Assembly: GCA_963764465.1 (NCBI GenBank)
Contig: CAVXSO010000003.1
Coordinates: forward strand, 62,001 to 126,000
Source: JAJXXT01 sp963764465
Lineage (GTDB): Bacteria; Pseudomonadota; Alphaproteobacteria; Acetobacterales; Acetobacteraceae
Reading direction: 5' to 3'
DNA: 64,000 bases
Position 1 is the first letter of the stretch; each line of letters begins with the position of its first letter. Shown here piece after piece: positions 43,853 through 51,980 of the stretch. The notes under the pieces were generated by a model that was not told where the DNA came from, searched no databases, and worked only from the letters and a program-made list of their open reading frames with translations. The position numbers and the translations under genes were made by a program.

Positions 43853-43881
43853 TCGTCGAGGGTGAATCCGACCTGCCGCGC

Positions 43882-43926
43882 CTATGGACGCGGGCGGTAA
43901 TAACGCGAGATGGCGGTGCGGATCAT
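43882..43926 (-). CDS. tyrA leader peptide (attenuation), MIRTAISRYYRPRP
   Basis: 14 codons plus stop with two adjacent Tyr codons at positions 9-10 (TAT TAC, plus 43897-43902). Downstream RNA folds as 1:2 (43886-43893 with 43876-43882), as antiterminator 2:3 (43874-43879 with 43847-43852), or as the terminator 43836-43851. A ribosome stalled on the Tyr codons would cover arm 1, leave arm 2 free and block termination. A GGGTGG tract precedes the ATG. Too short for coding statistics; the call rests on the Tyr tandem plus the three mutually exclusive stems. Confidence 0.75.
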   Translation of the reverse strand: MIRTAISRYYRPRP

Positions 43927-43968
43927 GCGGCCACCCAACCGCGAAACGTCGGCCCCGTCAAGTGATGC

Positions 43969-43982
43969 TTGACTCAGGTCAA
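43969..43982 (+). promoter_or_regulatory. FNR/FixK-type box before host-attachment gene
   Basis: TTGAC-TCAG-GTCAA, within the exact dyad CTTGAC-N4-GTCAAG (43968-43983). It matches the FNR/FixK/DNR pattern TTGAY-N4-RTCAA. A third half-site GTCAAG (43957-43962) lies 5 bases upstream, so GTCAAG-N5-CTTGAC-N4-GTCAAG. Centre 43975.5, 59 bases from the start codon. Confidence 0.5.
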
Positions 43983-44034
43983 GGCCGGGTCACGCAAAGC
44001 CCGCCATCGTCAAACCGGCGAATTGGAGGTCACC

Positions 44035-44502
44035 ATGCCGAAACAGCAACGGCTCCTGGTCGTGGTCGCGGATGGCGAGCATGCTCGCTTCCTCAGGCAG
44101 ACGCCGCATGACACGCTGCACCAGGACCAGGTGTTCGAGGCCACCGCGGCGCATCGGCGCGCGTCCGAGCTGCGCACCGACGGGCCAGGGGCGAGCTTTC
44201 ATACCGGCGCTTCGGCACATCACGCGATCGCGCCGAAGCACGATCCGAAGGCGCTGGAGAAGGAGAAATTCGCCGCCTTCGTCGCCGGAGAGATCGACGC
44301 CGCCGTCACCGCGGAGAAGTGGGACGCGCTGGTTCTCGTCGCCCCCGCGCACACCATGGGCGTGCTGCGCGAGGGGCTGGGCCAGGCGGCGCAAGGCATC
44401 CTCGCTGGCACGGTGGAGAAGGACCTGGTGAAGACACCCACCGACGAACTGCCCTCGCATCTGCGGCAGTTCATCCCGGTGGTGCATCGCCCGGCGGCGT
44501 GA
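44035..44502 (+). CDS. Host attachment protein (AtsA/baeRF-like)
   Basis: 155 residues from ATG 44035, preceded by TTGGAGGT. KQQRLLVVVADGEHARFLRQ, ASFHTGASAHHAIAPKHDPK, EKEKFAAFVAGEIDAAVTAE and LVLVAPAHTMGVLREGL match the host-attachment (baeRF_12-like) family of ribonuclease-fold proteins. The name is historical; function is not proven. Preceded by an FNR/FixK-type site, so microaerobic induction is possible. Overlaps convergent lysR by 32 bases. Confidence 0.82.
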   Translation: MPKQQRLLVVVADGEHARFLRQTPHDTLHQDQVFEATAAHRRASELRTDGPGASFHTGASAHHAIAPKHDPKALEKEKFAAFVAGEIDAAVTAEKWDALVLVAPAHTMGVLREGLGQAAQGILAGTVEKDLVKTPTDELPSHLRQFIPVVHRPAA

Positions 44503-45400
44503 CGCCGAAACTCGCGGCGATGTGACGCGCGAGCGCGCTGGTTACAGGCTGCGCAGGGTTCTCGGCCTCGAGCAGCAGGATCGAGAACTTGGGCAGCGGC
44601 GGGAGGCCCTCGTCCGGCCGCAGCGCCCGCAGCCCCGCCGGCAGCCAGGCCAGCGCCGAGACGGTGATTGCGAGGCCCGCCAGCACCGGCGCATGGGTGC
44701 CGATCTGCGAGCCGGAAGTGTAGGCGACGCGCCAGCGCCGCCCAGCCGCGTCCAGCGCATCGAGCGCCGCATGGCGCCATGAGAGGCAGCGGTTCGGCCT
44801 TCCGTCGTCATGCGCGAGCGCCAGCGGGATCGGGTCCATGCGGTGCGGCGGGACGTCGTGCGGCGCGGTGCTCTCCGCCGTCACCCAGCCCAGCGGCCCG
44901 CGCCACAGCTCCAGCGCCGGCCAGCCGCGGGGTTGTGCGCCTTCGCTCGCGAGCGTGAGGTCGAGTTCGCCCGCGCGCAGCTTCTCGACCAGTACCTCGG
45001 ATTCCATGCAGACCACGTCGACCTCCACGGCCGGGTGGCTGTCCGCGAAGCCGCGCAGGATCGGCGGCAGCCAGCGCAGCGCGTAATCATCCGGCGTGCC
45101 GAGCCGCACCGTGCCCGCGACCGCGGGTTCGCGGAACGCGTTCCAGATCCCGTCATTGGCCGCCAGCATGTCGCGCGCGCGGTCGAGCAGGAACCGCCCG
45201 TGCGCGGTGAGCCCCACGCTGCCGCCCTTGCTGCGGACCAGCACGCGAACGCCCAGCAGTTCCTCCAGCCGCTGCATCTGCATGGAGACGGCGGCCTGGG
45301 TGCGCCCCACCCGCTGCGCCGCGCGCGTGAAGCTGCCTTCCTCGGCGATGCAGGTGAAGCTGCGAAGCAGGTCCGGGTCGATCGCGCGCGGAGGGGGCAT
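44471..45400 (-). CDS. LysR-type transcriptional regulator
   Basis: 309 residues. N-terminal HTH: DLLRSFTCIAEEGSFTRAAQ with RTQAAVSMQMQRLEELLGV (recognition helix) and LTAHGRFLLDRAR. C-terminal effector domain (VRLGTPDDYALRWLPPIL onward). Divergent from DUF1127; a perfect TGATTC-ATG-GAATCA dyad lies in the intergenic region, the likely autoregulatory site. Target unknown; the DUF1127 gene is the best candidate. Confidence 0.9.
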   Translation of the reverse strand: MPPPRAIDPDLLRSFTCIAEEGSFTRAAQRVGRTQAAVSMQMQRLEELLGVRVLVRSKGGSVGLTAHGRFLLDRARDMLAANDGIWNAFREPAVAGTVRLGTPDDYALRWLPPILRGFADSHPAVEVDVVCMESEVLVEKLRAGELDLTLASEGAQPRGWPALELWRGPLGWVTAESTAPHDVPPHRMDPIPLALAHDDGRPNRCLSWRHAALDALDAAGRRWRVAYTSGSQIGTHAPVLAGLAITVSALAWLPAGLRALRPDEGLPPLPKFSILLLEAENPAQPVTSALARHIAASFGVTPPGDAPPG

Positions 45401-45414
45401 GAAATAAAAATGTC

Positions 45415-45429
45415 TGATTCATGGAATCA
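45415..45429. promoter_or_regulatory. Palindrome between lysR and DUF1127 gene
   Basis: TGATTC-ATG-GAATCA, perfect 6+6 dyad 15 bases before the lysR start codon and 67 bases before the DUF1127 start. Fits the T-N11-A rule of LysR sites. Confidence 0.5.
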
Positions 45430-45495
45430 AATCAAATCATTTCGCTTATGGCGCCGGCGACCCCACCTGCGATGCCAGACACGCAGGAGGACACC

Positions 45496-45663
45496 ATGCG
45501 CATCACCAGCCTGAAGATTGGCGGGCTCGGCCGGGCACTTTCGCGGGCCGCCAACCGGCTCGCGCGGCCGCGCCTTGCCGACCGTGACGAGCGGATGCTG
45601 AAGGATCTCGGCATCTCCCCGGCGCAGGCGGACTGGGTCGCGACGCACCGCGCGCCGCGTTGA
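45496..45663 (+). CDS. DUF1127 small protein
   Basis: 55 residues from ATG 45496 after AGGAGG with good spacing; a longer start at 45421 lacks a binding site. MRITSLKIGGLGRALSRAA leads into the DUF1127 motif RLADRDERMLKDLGISPAQA. These small Arg-rich proteins are linked to phosphate and RNA metabolism in alphaproteobacteria. Divergent from lysR. Confidence 0.8.
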   Translation: MRITSLKIGGLGRALSRAANRLARPRLADRDERMLKDLGISPAQADWVATHRAPR

Positions 45664-45666
45664 GCC

Positions 45667-47052
45667 TCAGCCTTCCCGCAGCGCCTCGGCGATCCGGTCG
45701 GCGACGGTCGTTGCGTCGGCCGGGTCCACCGCGGCGAAGCTGAGCCTGAGGCGCGGCTCCGTGGCTTCGGCGGGGAACCAGGCGCGGCCGGCGGAAACCA
45801 GCACCTGCCGCCGCGCGGCGGCGCGCGCCAGGGCTTCGTCGTCGGTGTTTTCGGGCAGGCGCAGCCAGAGATGCAGCCCGCCCGCGGGCAGGGCATCGAG
45901 GCAGGAATCGCCGAGCCTCGCGCGCAGTGCCGCGGCCAAGGCGTCCCGCCGGGCGCGCAGTGCCGCGTGCAGCCGGCGCAGGTGCTTGGGCCAGCTCGGT
46001 GCGGTGAGCAGGTTCAGGGCCGTCTCCTGCAACAGGGCAGGGACGAAGAAATCCACCGCCACGCGGGCCGCGCGCAGGCGCTCGAACGCGGCCCCGCGGA
46101 CGCGCAGCGCGCCGACGCGCAGGCCGGGCGCCGCGCATTTGGTAAGCGAGCGCAACAAAATCACGTGCCCGTCCGGGTCGTCGGTGGCGAGCGGCGGGGC
46201 GGCGCCGTCGAAGCCGAAATCGCGGGCCCAGTCGTCCTCCAGGATGAACGCCCCGTACCGGCGCGCCAGTTCCATCACCGCGGCGCGGCGCGGTGGTGAA
46301 AGCGAGGCGCCGGTGGGGTTGGCGTGCGTCGGCTGCAGGTAGACCAGGCGCGCGCCGCTTTCGCGCAGCGCTGCTTCCAGCGGCTCGGGCCGTACGCCCT
46401 CGCCATCAGTCGGCACGGGCATCGGCACCAGGCCGGAGGCGCGGGCGGCGAGGAGGGCGCCGAGATAGGTGGGGCTTTCCATCAGCACGTGCCCGCCCGG
46501 CGCCGCGAGGCCCTGGAAGGCGGCGGCCAGCGCCGGCTGCGTTCCCGGGCAGACGATGACTTCATGCTCCGGACAGCCGATGGAGGCCGCGAACCACCGG
46601 CGCAGCGCCGGCAGCCCGGTGCCGGGCATGCGGTCCCATACGCCTGGCTGGCGCAGTGCCCGGCCGGCCGCGATGTCGAGCAGCGAGGTCGCGCGCAACT
46701 CCGGCGGGAGGTAGCCAACGTTGAGCGGGAAGGTTCCCGCAGGCGGCACCTCGGAGAGCGCCAGCAGGTCCGCGGCGCCGGCGCGCGCGGGACCGAGGGC
46801 GAGCGTCTGCCACAGCGTGTCGCCGCCGGCGGCGGCGGCCGGCGCCCCGGCGACGAAGGTGCCGCGGCCGGGGAAGGATTCGAGCACGCCCTCGCGCGCC
46901 AGGGCGTGGAGCGCGGCTTGCACCGTCGCGGGGCCCACACCCATTTCGCGCATGAGCGCACGCACGGAGGGCAGGGCGGCGCCCCGGGGCAGAGCGGTGG
47001 CGCGGTGGCGCAGGGCTTGCGCGATGCGGGCGGTACTGTTATCGGTTTTCAT
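45667..47052 (-). CDS. MocR-type GntR/aminotransferase transcriptional regulator
   Basis: 461 residues from ATG 47052. The N-terminal winged helix (RGAALPSVRALMREMGVGPA, REGVLESFPGRGTFV) is GntR-type. The rest is an aspartate-aminotransferase fold with PLP motifs YLQPTHANPTGASLSPPRR, ILEDDWARDFGF and the Lys segment LRSLTKCAAPGLRVGAL. Binds PLP as effector or cofactor. Divergent from LysE, probable control of LysE-PhzF through TAACGTTA at 47065-47072. Confidence 0.88.
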   Translation of the reverse strand: MKTDNSTARIAQALRHRATALPRGAALPSVRALMREMGVGPATVQAALHALAREGVLESFPGRGTFVAGAPAAAAGGDTLWQTLALGPARAGAADLLALSEVPPAGTFPLNVGYLPPELRATSLLDIAAGRALRQPGVWDRMPGTGLPALRRWFAASIGCPEHEVIVCPGTQPALAAAFQGLAAPGGHVLMESPTYLGALLAARASGLVPMPVPTDGEGVRPEPLEAALRESGARLVYLQPTHANPTGASLSPPRRAAVMELARRYGAFILEDDWARDFGFDGAAPPLATDDPDGHVILLRSLTKCAAPGLRVGALRVRGAAFERLRAARVAVDFFVPALLQETALNLLTAPSWPKHLRRLHAALRARRDALAAALRARLGDSCLDALPAGGLHLWLRLPENTDDEALARAAARRQVLVSAGRAWFPAEATEPRLRLSFAAVDPADATTVADRIAEALREG

Positions 47053-47064
47053 GTCAGTTCTTAG

Positions 47065-47072
47065 TAACGTTA
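47065..47072. promoter_or_regulatory. TAACGTTA palindrome between mocR and lysE
   Basis: Perfect 8-base palindrome in the 66-base divergent gap, 13 bases before the mocR ATG. The AT-rich block AGTAACGTTATCGTT is unusual here and suits an operator. Confidence 0.4.
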
Positions 47073-47118
47073 TCGTTCTCGCGGGCCAACCGCAACCCGC
47101 AGCACGGATGGTCGTGTC

Positions 47119-47724
47119 ATGAACGCCGGCTTCGTCGGCCTGCTGCTGTTCGCCATCGTCATGGCGGCGACGCCTGGGCCAAACAACGTCATGGTCACCG
47201 CTTCCGCAGCGCGCTTCGGCCTGCGCCGCACGGTGCCGCATATCGGCGGTGTCGGCGTTGGCTTCGCCATCATGCTGCTGCTGACGGGGCTCGGGCTCGG
47301 GGCCGTGTTCGTTGCGGTTCCGATTTTGCGGCGCGTGCTGGCGCTCGCCAGCATGCTCTGGATGCTCTGGCTCGCCTGGGTGATCGCGCGCAGCGCGGGG
47401 CCGGGGGAGGTGGGTGAATCCGCATCGGCGCGCCCGTTCACCTTCCTGCAGGCGGCGCTGTTCCAGTGGGTGAACCCGAAGGCGTGGATGGTGGCGGTCA
47501 CCGTCGTCGCGACGCGGGCGACCGGTGGGCCGGTCTGGGTCTCGGCGGTGGTGATCGCGCTCGTGTTCCTGTTCGTGACGCTGCCCGTGGTCGGGACGTG
47601 GGCCGCGGCCGGCCATGCGCTTGGCCGCTACCTGACGGGCCCGTGGTTTCGCGTCTTTAACGTCGCGATGGCGATCCTGCTCGTCGCCTCTCTGCTGCCA
47701 TTGATTCCGGAGTTCCTGGCATGA
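47119..47724 (+). CDS. LysE/RhtB family exporter
   Basis: 201 residues with six hydrophobic helices. ATPGPNNVMVTASAARFGLR is the family signature after helix 1, and FQWVNPKAWMVAV lies in the middle. Exports amino acids or related metabolites. Control by the adjacent MocR regulator is inferred. Its stop overlaps phzF-like (ATGA), suggesting linked function. Confidence 0.9.
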   Translation: MNAGFVGLLLFAIVMAATPGPNNVMVTASAARFGLRRTVPHIGGVGVGFAIMLLLTGLGLGAVFVAVPILRRVLALASMLWMLWLAWVIARSAGPGEVGESASARPFTFLQAALFQWVNPKAWMVAVTVVATRATGGPVWVSAVVIALVFLFVTLPVVGTWAAAGHALGRYLTGPWFRVFNVAMAILLVASLLPLIPEFLA

Positions 47725-48635
47725 AAGAGCTTGCCTACGTCACGCTCGACGTTTTTACCTCGCAACGGTTCGGCGGGAACCCATTGGCCGTGATCGCGGA
47801 TGCGCGCGGGCTGGATACCGCGGCGATGCAGGCCATCGCCCGCGAGTTCAACTACTCCGAGACCACCTTCGTGCTGCCGCCGCGCGACGCCGGGAACACG
47901 GCTGAGGTGCGTATCTTCACGCCCAAGGCGGAACTGCCCTTTGCCGGGCATCCCAATGTCGGCACCGGTTATGTGGTGGCGAGCATGGGCAGCCTGTTCG
48001 GGCGCGCGGTGGGCGAGGTGCTGCGCTTCGAGGAAAGGGCCGGCCTGGTGCCGGTACGCGTCCGCCGCGATGGCGGACACGTGACCGGCGCGGAACTGAC
48101 GGCACCCGTCGGCCTCACGCGCGGCGGCACACTTGCCGCAGAGGCTGCCGCCGCCTGCCTCGGGCTTGCCGCCTCCGAGATCGCGACGGAGGCGCACCAA
48201 CCGCGGGTCGCCTCGGTCGGCCTGCCGTTCCTCTGTGTCGAGCTCGCGGGACGCGCGGCGCTGGCGCGGGCCGCTCCGCGCGCCGAGCTTTTCGAGCGCG
48301 ACCTGCTGCCGGTCGGCACCGACGCCATCATGCTCTACGTGCGCGACGGGGCGCGGGGCCCGGGTGCCCTTCGCGCGCGGATGTTCTCGCCCCTGCATGG
48401 CATCGCCGAGGATCCGGCGACGGGCAGTGCGGGTGCCGCGCTCTCCGCGCTGCTCGCCGACCTCGATCCCGCGCGCGACGGCGAACTGCGCTATGCCATC
48501 ATCCAGGGCGAGGAGATGGGACGGCCCAGCCTGCTCGAGGCAACGGTTCGTAAGTGCGACGGCATGGTCGACGAAGCCCGTATCGGTGGTGCCTGTGCGC
48601 CAGTGATGCGCGGCACGCTGATGCTGGACGGTTAG
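47721..48635 (+). CDS. PhzF family isomerase-like protein
   Basis: 304 residues with the two-lobed diaminopimelate-epimerase fold. TLDVFTSQRFGGNPLAVIAD, FNYSETTFVLPP (catalytic Glu), AELPFAGHPNVGTGYV and EDPATGSAGAALSALLA are clear. Most members act as isomerases of unknown substrate; phenazine synthesis is not implied, as no other phz gene is present. Coupled to the LysE gene. Convergent overlap with holC (4 bases). Confidence 0.88.
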   Translation: MKELAYVTLDVFTSQRFGGNPLAVIADARGLDTAAMQAIAREFNYSETTFVLPPRDAGNTAEVRIFTPKAELPFAGHPNVGTGYVVASMGSLFGRAVGEVLRFEERAGLVPVRVRRDGGHVTGAELTAPVGLTRGGTLAAEAAAACLGLAASEIATEAHQPRVASVGLPFLCVELAGRAALARAAPRAELFERDLLPVGTDAIMLYVRDGARGPGALRARMFSPLHGIAEDPATGSAGAALSALLADLDPARDGELRYAIIQGEEMGRPSLLEATVRKCDGMVDEARIGGACAPVMRGTLMLDG

Positions 48636-49078
48636 CGCTTCCGCTCCCAGCCGCGCTGCGTCTGCTGCCAGTAGGTGAGCGCGTGGCCGGCTTCCTTCGC
48701 CGCCGCCCAGCGCGCTCGCGCGGCCTCCACCGCCTCGGGGTCGGCACCGTCGAAGAGGTCGAAGACGCGGGCATAGGCGTCGAGATGGGCACTCGTCGTG
48801 CCGTCGATCAGGAACAGGAAGCGCGCGCCGTTGGGTGCCTCGTCGTCGGTGGTCAGCCAGATGGGCTGCAGGTCGGCTTCGCCCGTCAGCTTCGAGCCGT
48901 GCGGCAGCCAGTCCGGCTCCTTCACCAGCCAGAGTGCCGCATCCAGCGCCTCCAGCCGCTCCGCGGAGGCCACGCGCACCACGGCGCGCTCGCCGGCCGC
49001 CAGCGTGCGCCCGAGCAGCTGCGGCAGCGCCTGGTCCGGGCCGGTGCGCGCGAGGTGGTAGAAGCCGATCTCAGTCAT
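48632..49078 (-). CDS. holC: DNA polymerase III chi subunit
   Basis: 148 residues from ATG 49078. EIGFYHLARTGPDQALPQLL, DAALWLVKEPDWLPHG and ANGARFLFLIDGT-like PNGARFLFLIDG match HolC. Chi links the clamp loader to single-stranded-DNA-binding protein. Follows the second M17 peptidase gene in an 8-base overlap, and the usual pepA-holC order is interrupted only by that paralog. C-terminal QQTQRGWERKR. Confidence 0.88.
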   Translation of the reverse strand: MTEIGFYHLARTGPDQALPQLLGRTLAAGERAVVRVASAERLEALDAALWLVKEPDWLPHGSKLTGEADLQPIWLTTDDEAPNGARFLFLIDGTTSAHLDAYARVFDLFDGADPEAVEAARARWAAAKEAGHALTYWQQTQRGWERKR

Positions 49079-50390
49079 CCGCCTCGTACTTCGCCGCCAG
49101 CGCGTCGAGCAGCCGCACGCCGAACCCCGTCGGCCCGGCGGCATGTTCCTCGTCCGCTTCCTCGCGCGCCTCGACGCCCGCGATATCGAGATGCGCCCAG
49201 GGCGTTTCGCCCGCGAAATGCCGCAGGAAGGACGCGGCATGGCACGCGTCGGGCTGCATCCGCCCGGGCAGGCAATGGCGCAGGTCCGCGATCTCGGACT
49301 TGAGGTCCTCGCCATAGCCGCCGCCCAGCGGCATCCGCCACAGCGCCTCGCCCGTCGCCTCGCCCGCCGCCAGGAGATGTTCCGAGAGCGCATCGTCCTC
49401 GCTGAACAGGCCGGCGCGGTGATGCCCGAGGGCGATGACGATGCTGCCGGTCAGTGTCGCGGCATCCACCATCAGCCGCGGCGCGAAGCGGCGCCGCGTC
49501 CAGGCCAGCGCGTCGGCGAGCGCGATGCGTCCTTCCGCGTCGGTATCGACGATCTCCACCTGCGTGCCGTCGGCCATCTCGATCACGTCGGAAGGGCGCC
49601 AGGCATCCGCGCCAACAGCATTCTCGGCGAGTGCCAGCACCGCGACGGCGGGGCAGGGGGAGCGGCGCAGGGCAAGCGCCATCACCGCGCCGGCACAGGC
49701 GGCTGCGCCTGCCATGTCGCCGCGCATCGCCTCCATCCCCGCCGCCGGCTTGATGCTGACGCCGCCGGTGTCGAAGGTGATGCCCTTGCCGACGAAGGCG
49801 AGCGGTGCCGAGCCGCCGCGGCCGGGCCAGGTCAGCGCGACCACGCGAGGCGGGTTGGCGCTCGCCTGGCCAAGCGCGAGCAATCCGCGCAGCCCGGCGC
49901 GGCGCAGATCGCCGCGGTTCAGCACCTCGACGCCGATACCAAGCCGCCGGAGCGGCCGCAGCCGCTCGGCGAAGGCCGTGGGTGTCAGCATGTTCGCCGG
50001 CAGCGCCACCAGCTCGCGGGAGAAATCCTGCCCCGCCAACGCCGCCGCCACGGGGGCCCAGGCGGCCTCGAAGCGTGCCGGCGCGTCGGTCACCACGTCC
50101 AGGCTCGACAGCGCCTTTTCCTGGTCGCGCTTCAGCGCTTCCCAGCGCCAGCTCCGCTCGACCACGCGGCGTGCCTGCTCCACCGCCTCCGCGGTGGGCA
50201 GGCCGCGTGTGTCGAGCGTCGCATGCGGGATCGTGGCGAGGGCGGCGGCGCAAGGCCCGACCGGCCCGCTCAAAAGCCGCCGCCCTTCCCGCCAGCCATC
50301 CTCGAACGGCGCCGTGTCCGCTCGCATCATCGGCACAGTGTCGGGCGGAAATGCCACCGCCCGCACCGCGACACGGGAAAACGCTGCCAA
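49071..50390 (-). CDS. M17 leucyl aminopeptidase, second paralog
   Basis: 439 residues. Metal and active-site motifs all kept: VGKGITFDTGGVSIKPAAGM (Lys and Asp ligands), MRGDMAGAAA, VDTDAEGRIALADAL (Asp-Glu ligands) and PWAHLDIAGVE. The N-domain is shorter than in pepA and diverged. Alternative starts at codons 21-22. Lies between pepA (50409-51896) and holC, so it arose by tandem duplication or insertion. Two-zinc enzyme, probably active. Confidence 0.9.
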   Translation of the reverse strand: MAAFSRVAVRAVAFPPDTVPMMRADTAPFEDGWREGRRLLSGPVGPCAAALATIPHATLDTRGLPTAEAVEQARRVVERSWRWEALKRDQEKALSSLDVVTDAPARFEAAWAPVAAALAGQDFSRELVALPANMLTPTAFAERLRPLRRLGIGVEVLNRGDLRRAGLRGLLALGQASANPPRVVALTWPGRGGSAPLAFVGKGITFDTGGVSIKPAAGMEAMRGDMAGAAACAGAVMALALRRSPCPAVAVLALAENAVGADAWRPSDVIEMADGTQVEIVDTDAEGRIALADALAWTRRRFAPRLMVDAATLTGSIVIALGHHRAGLFSEDDALSEHLLAAGEATGEALWRMPLGGGYGEDLKSEIADLRHCLPGRMQPDACHAASFLRHFAGETPWAHLDIAGVEAREEADEEHAAGPTGFGVRLLDALAAKYEADD

Positions 50391-50408
50391 GCGCCGCGCC
50401 TCCGGCCG

Positions 50409-51896
50409 CTACTTCTCGTAGTGGTCGGCGACCAGGCGGTCGAGCAGGCGCACGCCGTAGGCGGTCGCGCCCTTCGGCACGCAGGGCGCGTCCTTGCTGC
50501 TCCAGGCCATGCCGGCGATGTCCAGGTGCGCCCAGGCCTTGCCGTTGACGAAGCGCTGGATGAACTGGGCCGCGGTGATGGCGCCACCAGGCCTGCCGCC
50601 CACGTTCTTCATGTCCGCGATGTCGGACTTGATCTGCTTGTCGTAGGCATCGCCCAGCGGCATCCGCCACAGCTTCTCGCCGGTCGCCTCGCCCGCGTCG
50701 TGCAGCTGTTTCGCCAGCGCATCGTCATTGCTGAAGAAGCCGCCATATTCATGCCCGAGCGCGATGATCATCGCCCCGGTCAGCGTCGCGAGATCGACCA
50801 TGAAGCGCGGCTCGAAGCGCTGCTGGCAGTACCAGAGCACGTCGGCGAGCACGAGCCTGCCCTCGGCATCGGTGTTGATCACCTCAACGGTCTGGCCGGA
50901 TGCGGTCTTGACCACGTCGCCCGGGCGCTGCGCGGTGCCGGAGGGCATGTTCTCGACGAGGCCCACCAGGCCCACGGCATTCACCTTTGCCTTGCGCCCG
51001 GCAAGGGCCGCCATCAGCCCCACCACGGCGCCGGCGCCGGCCATGTCCCACTTCATGTCCTCCATGCCCGCCGCGGGCTTGATGGAGATGCCGCCGGTGT
51101 CGAACGTGACGCCCTTGCCGACGAAGGCGAGCGGGGCGGCGTCCTTATGCCCGCCGGCCTTGCGCCCGCCGGCGCCGTTCCACTGCATCACCACCATGCG
51201 CGGCTCCGTGGCGCTGCCCTGGGCCACGCCCAGCAGCGCGCCGAAGCCGAGCTTCTTCATCTCCTTCGGCCCGAAGACTTCCACCTTCAGCCCGAGGGAT
51301 TCGAGCTTTCTGCAGCGCTCCGCCATCTCCGCCGGGAAGAGGACGTTGGGCGGCTCGGCGACCAGCTCGCGCGCGACGAACACGCCGTCCGCGACGGCGG
51401 CCATCGGCGCGTGGGCGGCGCGCACGGCGGCGAGGTCGTCGGTCAGCACGGTAACCTTCGCGAGCTTCGGCTTGTCGCTCTCTTTCTCCTTCGTGCGGTA
51501 ACGGTCGAAGCGCCAGGCGCGCAACGCCATGCCCATCGCGACCGCTGCCGCCAGGCCCGGCGTCAGGCCCTGGGCCGCCACCGTCGCATGCTCCTCGCGC
51601 GCCAGCAGCGCGGCGGCCGCGCCCCCTGCTTCCTCGGCGCCGAGCCGCGCGAACTCGCTCGCCTTGCCCAGCCCCACCGCGACGATGCGCGAGATCGTGC
51701 CGCCGGGCGTCGCGGGCGCGAGGATGGTGCAGCTCTGTCCCTTCTTGCCGGTGAACTCCGCCGCCTTCAGCGCGCGGACGATGCCGCCACCCGCCGCGGT
51801 GTCGGCCGCCTGCCAGGGCGCCTCGCCCTCGGCAATCAACAGCACCAGCGCGCCGCTCCTCGGCAGAGCCGGCTTGGCGAAGGCGATATCGGGCAT
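50409..51896 (-). CDS. pepA: Leucyl aminopeptidase PepA
   Basis: 495 residues, M17 family. N-terminal macro-like domain (PDIAFAKPALPRSGALVLLI) and C-terminal catalytic domain with VGKGVTFDTGGISIKPAAGM, MKWDMAGAGAV, INTDAEGRLVLADVL and KAWAHLDIAGMAW. Cytoplasmic hexamer; in E. coli it also binds DNA at cer and carAB. A dyad at 51911-51927 lies just upstream of its ribosome binding site. Confidence 0.95.
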   Translation of the reverse strand: MPDIAFAKPALPRSGALVLLIAEGEAPWQAADTAAGGGIVRALKAAEFTGKKGQSCTILAPATPGGTISRIVAVGLGKASEFARLGAEEAGGAAAALLAREEHATVAAQGLTPGLAAAVAMGMALRAWRFDRYRTKEKESDKPKLAKVTVLTDDLAAVRAAHAPMAAVADGVFVARELVAEPPNVLFPAEMAERCRKLESLGLKVEVFGPKEMKKLGFGALLGVAQGSATEPRMVVMQWNGAGGRKAGGHKDAAPLAFVGKGVTFDTGGISIKPAAGMEDMKWDMAGAGAVVGLMAALAGRKAKVNAVGLVGLVENMPSGTAQRPGDVVKTASGQTVEVINTDAEGRLVLADVLWYCQQRFEPRFMVDLATLTGAMIIALGHEYGGFFSNDDALAKQLHDAGEATGEKLWRMPLGDAYDKQIKSDIADMKNVGGRPGGAITAAQFIQRFVNGKAWAHLDIAGMAWSSKDAPCVPKGATAYGVRLLDRLVADHYEK

Positions 51897-51910
51897 GCGT
51901 GTTCACTCCT

Positions 51911-51927
51911 GCTTGCTGACAGCAAGC
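51911..51927 (-). promoter_or_regulatory. Hairpin next to the pepA ribosome binding site
   Basis: GCTTGCT-GAC-AGCAAGC (perfect 7+7), ending a base from the AGGAGTG binding site on the minus strand. It may sequester initiation or be a DNA operator. Confidence 0.4.
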
Positions 51928-51980
51928 CTAGCAGCGGGAGGCGGATTGGCCAGGGGGATGCATTCGTCCATAAGCGGCGC

